Shown here: one piece after another, positions 60,326 to 64,000 of the stretch | How positions within the stretch are numbered: the first letter of the stretch is position 1 | How the letters are laid out: each line of letters starts with the position of its first letter | From: Norana najaformis | Taxonomy: Eukaryota > Annelida > Clitellata > Crassiclitellata > Hormogastridae | Length of the DNA stretch: 64,000 bases | NCBI GenBank assembly: GCA_964023275.1 | Contig: OZ029927.1 | Location: 13,554,222 to 13,618,221, forward strand | Reading direction: 5' to 3' | The notes under the pieces: generated by a model | The model's database searches: none | Seen by the model: only the letters and a program-made list of their open reading frames with translations | What the model was told of the DNA's origin: nothing | Position numbers and translations under genes: made by a program

Positions 60326-61000
60326 GTATCTAAATTTGATTTATGACTTCTAGTCATTTTTGTGTTTGCAGCTTGTTGTATTCCCATCATTTGCATTCAG
60401 CTTGACGATGCTTGGCATATCAGCAATCAACTTTATGTGTGCGTTGTTGTTTGAAGTAAGTTACCGGCTTTTTCTCTTAATGTGAAACCCCTTTGATATT
60501 GCTTTCCATGTCTGCTATTTTAAAAAATTCTCGGCAACTCGAGTCAAAGTTTTCGGATGTATCAGACTTGAGTCAGTAAAATTTTTTACTTACAGAAAAA
60601 TATGGAAATGTTTGTTTTAGGATTTTATTATTCATAATCACATTAAAAGGCTGTTCCTTTTTTGTCTTAGTTTAAAACAACTTTGATATTAAAATCGTTG
60701 TTTGCAAGTTTAAAAATTATCAGTAAATCTTGAGTCAGTGTTACCAGATGTATTATTAAACAAGACTTGATCCAGTTTTTCACTTTAGCAATATCTGAAA
60801 TTTTGTTTTAGGAGTTTATTATTCACAATCACACATTTAAAGGCTGCACCAGAAAACTGTGCTGCACTAAGAAGAAGCAGAAACTTTACAAGACTCTGCG
60901 AAATGAAAGTTGTGTGGACAGTTCTTGGCCACCAGTTGGCGAAGTTACAACTGCCCGGGATAGTAATGCTATTTGGCACATTGGCCTTTACATTAGCTGA
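41263..61000 (+). CDS. ATP13A2/3: P5B-type ATPase, ATP13A2/ATP13A3 group, complete
   Basis: P5B ATPases export polyamines and cations from endolysosomes. 29 coding exons join in frame: 41263-41340, 41825-41992, 42564-42625, 42888-42938, 44661-44726, 44963-45040, 45679-45748, 46483-46617, 47360-47429, 47981-48112, 48264-48425, 48869-49026, 49593-49781, 50658-50867, 51349-51459, 51865-52030, 52245-52365, 53176-53300, 53970-54151, 54758-54868, 55207-55286, 55827-55979, 56529-56625, 57396-57468, 58052-58202, 59255-59409, 59949-60037, 60372-60455, 60812-61000; 1171 residues, normal length. Seen: N-terminal hydrophobic hairpin (exon 2), LTGES (about 302-306), the P5B signature PPALP (about 429-433), DKTGTLT with phospho-Asp472, KGAPE (about 621-625), TGDN (about 716-719), GDGAND (849-854), then C-terminal membrane segments. 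ATG 41263 (GCCATGG) preferred to in-frame ATG 41245; a stop lies upstream at 41215. One intron needs a GC donor. Paralog unresolved. Confidence 0.96.
43541..43946. repeat. 28-bp tandem repeat, about 14.5 copies
   Basis: Unit AGGAATAAATTTATGAACCG plus TCCACTTA, with few substitutions, in P5B ATPase intron 4. Every unit contains a plus-strand AATAAA hexamer. Direct, contiguous copies without spacers. Confidence 0.97.
44727..44728 (+). other. GC splice donor, P5B ATPase intron 5
   Basis: The exon ends GTG AAA CTC AG and is followed by GCAAGT. Joining to the exon at 44963 gives VKLSGLDHG in frame. No GT donor nearby keeps the frame. Confidence 0.9.
46206..46345. repeat. (TTA)n-rich microsatellite
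   Basis: Imperfect TTA/ATT trinucleotide runs in P5B ATPase intron 7. Confidence 0.9.
48545..48640 (+). mobile_element. LINE family 2-like 3' tail
   Basis: AAGTGCCTCTGAGGAGTTTA and TGGTGCTATACAAATTTCGT with a TTACAGCTACAAG end match the family 2 LINE tail. In P5B ATPase intron 11. Confidence 0.5.
49370..49440 (+). mobile_element. LINE family 2 3' tail
   Basis: GGGTCGGGAGCACCTCTGTT through AGGCACTTTATAAATCTCAA and TTACAGTTACAA closely follows the tail of the LINE at 20960-21965. Confidence 0.7.
51098..51275. repeat. about 92-bp tandem duplication, diverged
   Basis: Two copies sharing AAAGAATTCAGAATAATTGT and AATTTCTACAGTATTG in the P5B ATPase intron before exon 51349. Confidence 0.85.
51721..51763. 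repeat. (CTA)n run ending in a hairpin
   Basis: CTACTACTACTA... runs into TATCAGTAGTAGTAG, its own inverse complement, so this trinucleotide run can fold back on itself. Confidence 0.8.
56007..56102. repeat. two adjacent short inverted repeats
   Basis: TGTGAAGGATTG pairs with CAATCCTTCACA around a 23-bp loop, followed closely by GAAACTTC/GAAGTTTC. Both stems are perfect. In the P5B ATPase intron directly after exon 55827-55979. Confidence 0.7.
56880..57030 (+). mobile_element. SINE-like element with TTAGAT tail
   Basis: CCCATCGGATTTCAGCTGAG, TTACTTGAAGCGACCACCAA, CACTATAGAAATCATTAGAT follow the copy at 38510-38665. In the P5B ATPase intron before exon 57396. Confidence 0.6.
57063..57135 (+). 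pseudogene. tRNA-Lys(CTT) relic
   Basis: From TAGCTCAGTCGGTAGAGCAT through anticodon loop CTCTTAA to the 3' acceptor strand GTTGGGCG this follows a eukaryotic tRNA-Lys(CTT). The 5' acceptor strand is replaced by aatatgc, which cannot pair with the 3' strand. The T-loop TTCGAGC is changed to TTTGTGC, damaging the B box. It is therefore a pseudogene or SINE head rather than a working tRNA gene. Confidence 0.8.
57147..57338 (+). mobile_element. tRNA-derived SINE, family A
   Basis: A tRNA-like head has an A-box-like TGGCGTATTGG, an anticodon-position CTTGTAA and an intact B box GGGTTCGAGCC. The body TTACTGTGTAGGGACCTTGA, AATTGCTCGGCGCCATCGAT and tail (AAT)n match 23400-23565. It follows the tRNA-Lys relic directly. 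Confidence 0.75.
59095..59185 (+). mobile_element. SINE-like element 3' part with TTAGATTAGATTAG tail
   Basis: AAGTGACCATCGATTGATGT, ATTATGAAAATGATGCTGTT, AAGCCTTTAGATTAGATTAG. Same family as 38510-38665, 5'-truncated. Confidence 0.65.
59640..59702 (-). repeat. dispersed repeat, family D, inverted copy
   Basis: Reverse complement of the CATGGTGCCCATTCAAACG ... ATCTCACCC motif seen at 12975 and 32880. Confidence 0.55.
60252..60321. repeat. (TA)n microsatellite
   Basis: About 70 bp TA run in the P5B ATPase intron before exon 60372. Confidence 0.97.
60491..60870 (+). repeat. about 190-bp tandem duplication spanning the terminal exon start
   Basis: CTTTGATATT begins both units (60491 and 60681). 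Each unit then shows GAGTCA-rich sequence, GATGTAT, ACTTGA, TTTGTTTTAGGA and TTTATTATTCA. Unit 1 contains an exon-like segment at 60621; unit 2 contains the acceptor and first part of the real terminal exon (60812). Confidence 0.8.
60621..60686 (+). pseudogene. truncated upstream copy of the P5B ATPase terminal exon, possible alternative last exon
   Basis: An acceptor TTTGTTTTAG is retained and the frame entering from exon 60372-60455 (phase 0) is open for 21 codons to a TGA at 60684-60686. It starts DFIIHNH, compared with EFIIHNH in the true exon. If used, it would replace the 62-residue C-terminus by a short hydrophobic tail. Either a dead duplicate or an alternative terminal exon. Confidence 0.6.
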
Positions 61001-62110
61001 TTTTTGATTTGTTTATAGTATTTTTTAATCAATTTTAAAGTTAATATAATTCACCACTGTGTATTATTTGTGAACAAAAAATGTTTTGATCCTTCTGAGT
61101 CAGAATTTGAGTCGTAAAACAGAAGTTGTTTGGTAGTTTTCAGGTTTAGTAGATTGTCATTTTCTTCCAATTCCAGTTGTCTCTGTGTAAAGTTCTGACT
61201 ATTCTGGTTTTAAACGTCTGGAGCTTTCGATATCATTTTGACTTTCCTGGTCGGTTTAGACTTCACCTGATGTACTGAACCATGTGGTTTGATTCCTAGT
61301 AATTTGTTACCTGACTTATTGATCCATGTGGTTTGGATGGTACCTGTCTTATTGAACCATTTGGTTTGTATATTACCTGACATACTGAACCTTTTGGAGA
61401 AAGTTTGAGTAATTTGGTTTGGATTTTCCTGGACTTTTGAAATTGTGAATTTGCTGCCAGGTAATTAGGTGCACGAATGTGATACATAACATAGTGCCTT
61501 TTAAAAATTGCTCATTTGTTACTAGGAAAATACATTTGTTTGTGCCACTGCAAGTATGATGTTGAAATGTCATCCACTTCTGTATGGATTTTGAAAAGTA
61601 GTTGCAGTTTCAACAACAGGCACATGTGCTGTTAGTTTTAGCCTAAAGGGTGCTACAGATTGCCTTCTGATAAGCTAATCTAAAGATTAGTAAAGATGGC
61701 TTGTGCACCAATGTTTATTCTAAAAATCCAAACTGCAAGGCCTGTATTGTGCATACCTGTAATTATCTACAGAGCGTTTGGTTGAACAGTTGCAGATGCC
61801 TTGTGTATTAGATACCAACTAGCCAGATTATACTGCATCTCATTAAGATGCTTTGTTCGTGGTTTTCAGTGCAAATCATGTTCCAGCGCTACGAACTATG
61901 CAGTAAATATCAACATCATTTTGTAAAGTACAGTATAACTGAAGCCCTACAGAAGGCTTTCTGCAAAGTACATATGAATTCCACAAATTGCTCAATTTAG
62001 TGATATTTTTGTGATACTCTTCTGCATTGTGGTAGTAAATGGATTAGCTAGACAGATTTACAAACAGTGCAGTTTGTTTAAACAATAAAAGCCTATATGT
62101 AAAGGCATAT
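61001..62110 (+). other. 3' UTR of the P5B ATPase with polyadenylation signal
   Basis: AATAAA at 62084-62089 is the first good plus-strand hexamer after the stop, giving a UTR of about 1.1 kb. A degenerate tandem repeat of about 39 bp (61275-61400: TACCTGACTTATTGAxCCATGTGGTTTG) lies inside. Confidence 0.5.
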
Positions 62111-62559
62111 GGCTCATGACAATGGTTGATTGAATCTGTTGTATATAATTCCGAGGCTTAGATATAAAGGTACTACATAAATATGCAGCTATATAACATA
62201 TTGTAAGTAGTGCAGATGTCATGTCTTTCTGTGTTTCGTCATCTCAGAGTAAACCACGTGGTTGATCCGCCATGACAGTTTTGCTTTCATGTGTACAAAT
62301 CTGTGTCGTTTAACAACATAAGTTGTCATTTAAAAAGCCTGCAGTATGTTATTAATTAATGTGTATTTATAAGCGAAAATGAAGTGTTCATAGTTGTTTT
62401 GTAATGTAAACGCAAAATAATATCGAGAGTAAACATTATCATTCCATACACGCTATGTAGCTAGTAAGTTGAAACTTAATTAGGATTTATATTTTGTAAT
62501 TGTAATTACGACAATTAATACAGCAACCTGAGTTGCAAGCTACTTCTAGGATGCTTTTA

Positions 62560-62715
62560 AAGTGTCATTTGTCTGCTCAAGAATTAAGAGTGCCTTGCCA
62601 TGTGGATTTTCAGTTTTGAAGGCCCGAATACTTTTGGCCTTCTGAACCGATGCCGGAAGGTTGTACCACGTGCGTGGGCTGGCCTCCCAAAAACGGCCTG
62701 ATAATTTGTTTTAGC
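62560..62715 (-). mobile_element. LINE reverse transcriptase C-terminal fragment
   Basis: The minus strand encodes FWEASPRTWYNLPASVQKAK followed by SIRAFKTE, typical of the end of an L2/CR1-type polyprotein. Short, 5'-truncated. Confidence 0.7.
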
Positions 62716-63057
62716 CTTAGCTGCGTGCTCGTAAACATCGGCAGATTTTGATGGGTAAATACAATATGAAAACTGAATTTTTGCAACTATAATCTATGGT
62801 TGTGATGGCATATAACATCGACTTATCAATTTTAATAAATGTTATATGTATTTAACGCAAACGAATTGGATTGAAACTCCGAAACGTAGATCTTGATATG
62901 TATTCTTGTGCCCAAGTCTTGTAACATACAAGTAAACATTGTTGATAACTGAAACTGGTTTTGGATGTAGTTGAACTTAACAAATGAATTTTCGAGACTG
63001 AAGGTTTTGTGGCCTGTGATGGTTCATATAATTATTTGGCAGTTACAGTTGTATTAA

Positions 63058-63140
63058 AATTGTTTATTATTCACAGTCACACATTTCAAGGTTGTGTCAG
63101 AAACACACTGTTGCATTCAGAAGAAGCAAAACATGATTGA
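63058..63140 (+). pseudogene. decayed downstream copy of the P5B ATPase terminal exon
   Basis: TTTATTATTCACAGTCACAC, ATTTCAAGGTTGTGTCAGAA and GAAGAAGCAAAACATGAT align with the start of exon 60812, with substitutions and a small insertion. The same frame ends at TGA 63138-63140. No matching acceptor precedes it. Confidence 0.65.
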
Positions 63141-63189
63141 CATAAGAGTTAATTCAAAAAGTCGTAATTGGTTCAGCACCCTAAGCATA

Positions 63190-63212
63190 TAAGTAAGTAA
63201 GTAAGTAAGTAT
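63190..63212. repeat. (AGTA)n microsatellite
   Basis: AAGTAAGTAAGTAAGTAAGT run. Confidence 0.9.
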
Positions 63213-63730
63213 ATTCTTTATTAACCAATAGCTAATCGCACATCGGTTTATAGCCAACTTATATAAACTTATGGCATGTGGACCAGTATGTATGTACGCA
63301 TGTAGACCTATAAAGACACTAGCTCGTTTTAAGTTCCTCTTAAAAGTCTCTCTAGCCTATAAATTAAGATTAGGCTATGAAGCAGAAGATGAATCCTCTT
63401 TGTTTGCAGATCTCGTCAAAACCGTAACTGTGTTGTTGGGAGCACTTGTTGATATCAGTTTGTACCATTCCTAAAAAATCAGAGCAGTTTAAAAATAAAA
63501 TATACATTTACAACAATAGATGCATTTAAAAGGAGTTTCAAAATAAACAAAACCAGTTTCAAAATAAACACTGATTCTCTCTCCGCTTAACCCACTCTGC
63601 AAATCGACCAGGATCAGGAAGTGATCCAACAACTGGCTTCTGGTGCTATATGATTTGATTTAGCCCTGCATGTTTCATTTGTTTAGCAACAAGGTATTTC
63701 CTAAGATACATTACAAGGTCTATATACTGA

Positions 63731-63880
63731 TCGTAATTGTAATCCTGAGATTTCTACAGCGCCCAACGAAAACCACATCACTGGGACCAGCTTATTCACA
63801 GGCGCTCAGTCAAAACAAAATCGATAGGCAAAAAGGTTCGGTTCCAGGTAAAGATTCAAAAGACAGTGACAGTCTATGCC
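63731..63880 (-). mobile_element. LINE 3' end, minus orientation
   Basis: GATTTCTACAGCGCCCAACG, CCAGCTTATTCACAGGCGCT and AATCGATAGGCAAAAAGGTT match 10676-10830 and 33040-33120. Tail-side ATCGTAATTGTAATCC lies at the left edge. Confidence 0.65.
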
Positions 63881-64000
63881 AGTATACGATTTATATGGGA
63901 GGGGACACGTCCCCCACTTTGTTCAGACTATCTCTAATTGAAGATACATTTTTGCCATACATTTGGCTTCTGTATATTTATAATTATATATGTCTTCTTC

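Noticed and set aside
22454-61000. Functional link between mitoferrin and the P5B ATPase because both touch metal homeostasis
   Set aside because: The genes are 14 kb apart with separate promoters; adjacency alone is weak evidence in an animal genome.

Overview
This is a window of animal nuclear DNA, AT-rich, with intron-dense genes and many decayed retroelements. The gene families (Spire, CNBD1, mitoferrin, a P5B ATPase), introns of a few hundred to a few thousand bases, GT-AG plus a few GC-AG splice sites, L2/CR1-type LINE remnants and tRNA-derived SINEs point to a bilaterian invertebrate, plausibly marine and lophotrochozoan or deuterostome. The sequence alone does not fix the phylum.

Layout. 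(1) 289-5399, minus strand: nine exons encoding the N-terminal half of a Spire-type actin nucleator (KIND domain and four WH2 motifs); the gene runs off the left edge. (2) 5400-6653: a divergent intergenic region with no gene. (3) 6654-19347, plus: a complete 14-exon CNBD1-like gene of about 499 residues, with two introns that only phase correctly with GC donors. Its 5-kb second intron is full of repeat debris. (4) 19350-22450: a 30-bp minisatellite, a long (TA)n tract and a 5'-truncated LINE with its YADD motif. (5) 22454-27324, plus: a complete four-exon mitoferrin (mitochondrial iron carrier) gene of 322 residues. (6) 27.4-41.2 kb: mostly no recognisable gene. It holds a candidate promoter/5'-UTR exon near 34.3 kb, a short unrecognised spliced ORF at 35.2-35.8 kb, a 15-bp CAG-ending minisatellite, a 120-bp palindrome and LINE relics. 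(7) 41263-61000, plus: a complete P5B-type ATPase of the ATP13A2/ATP13A3 group, 29 coding exons, about 1171 residues, all catalytic motifs present, followed by a roughly 1.1-kb 3' UTR. (8) 61-64 kb: 3' UTR, LINE relics and a decayed extra copy of the last ATPase exon.

The four genes are ordinary housekeeping or cell-biology genes: actin nucleation on vesicles, a poorly known cyclic-nucleotide-fold protein, mitochondrial iron uptake and endolysosomal polyamine/cation transport. I see no operon-like logic or dedicated multi-gene system. The observations most worth a second look are structural: duplication of the terminal ATPase exon (tandem about 190 bp, plus a distal decayed copy), three GC-AG introns inferred from reading phase, tandem arrays whose units carry RNA-processing signals (TTTCAG and AATAAA), a near-perfect 120-bp palindrome, and LINE/SINE families sharing the same 3' tails.
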